DNA of 5,930 bases, from positions 1 to 5,930 of the forward strand of contig SKIL01000123.1 of NCBI GenBank assembly GCA_007116425.1. Direction: 5' to 3'. Shown one piece after another: positions 5,867-5,930 of this stretch. This DNA comes from Bacteriovoracaceae bacterium. Lineage in GTDB: Bacteria; Bdellovibrionota; Bacteriovoracia; Bacteriovoracales; Bacteriovoracaceae. A program made the translations under genes and the position numbers. A model generated the notes under the pieces. That model made no database searches. It saw nothing but the letters and a program-made list of their open reading frames with translations, and was not told where the DNA came from. The first letter of the stretch is position 1. Each line of letters starts with the position of its first letter.

Positions 5867-5930
5867 GAAGTGATTTTAACTCCCTGAGTCTAGTCGAAGG
5901 TGAGTTTCTGGGAATAGAATTTTTTAAATA
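5844..5930 (-). other. Possible 3' end of a gene upstream of trmB
   Basis: No clear promoter is visible before trmB, so an upstream cotranscribed gene is plausible. Two minus-strand frames enter from the right edge. One runs 28 codons, contains STRLRELKSLLADEYGI and ends at TGA 5846-5844, overlapping the start of trmB. The other gives 12 codons ending LTFD and stops at TAG 5892-5890, leaving a 23-nt gap that contains the AGGGAG ribosome binding site. The second fits normal spacing better, while the first looks more like a protein helix. Neither is long enough to identify, and both could be chance. Confidence 0.3.

Noticed and set aside
1..5930. Possible defence system, mobile element, CRISPR array or RNA gene
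   Set aside because: I saw no spaced repeats, no transposase or integrase motifs, no terminal inverted repeats and no tRNA-like cloverleaf. The gene content is housekeeping plus two accessory genes.

Overview
This window is ordinary bacterial chromosome. Most of it is a leftward (minus-strand) housekeeping cluster, trmB - dnaG - rpoD, about 4.6 kb long, encoding a tRNA m7G46 methyltransferase, DNA primase and the primary sigma factor. It resembles the enterobacterial macromolecular-synthesis operon (rpsU-dnaG-rpoD), but trmB occupies the place of rpsU. The genes are packed tightly: trmB and dnaG are 5 nt apart, and the dnaG stop and rpoD start share one base (TAATG). A strong 12-bp hairpin followed by seven U residues closes the unit after rpoD.

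The left 1.3 kb is accessory. At the left edge, on the minus strand, is the first 106 codons of a gene with a textbook SWIM zinc-finger motif. It is probably the N-terminus of an SNF2-type helicase that continues outside the window. A short divergent promoter region separates it from a rightward gene for a 203-residue exported protein of unknown function, built from two copies of one cysteine-flanked module. Between that gene and the rpoD terminator lies the C-terminal tail of a glycerophosphodiester phosphodiesterase whose 5' part is missing. Its reading frame runs antisense into the end of the exported-protein gene.

The organism is Gram-negative-like with moderate to low GC. The long non-conserved insertion in RpoD, the SWIM-domain protein and the trmB-dnaG-rpoD order suggest a deltaproteobacterium-like lineage. 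Bdellovibrionota (Bacteriovorax/Peredibacter type) is my best guess, made from general impression and not from any search.

I see no tRNA, rRNA, CRISPR array, transposase or insertion sequence, and no convincing new defence or mobile system. The points most worth a second look are the internal duplication in the exported protein, the GDPD remnant, a perfect DnaA box in an inverted pair at the start of dnaG, and several substitutions in the usual primase TOPRIM motifs.
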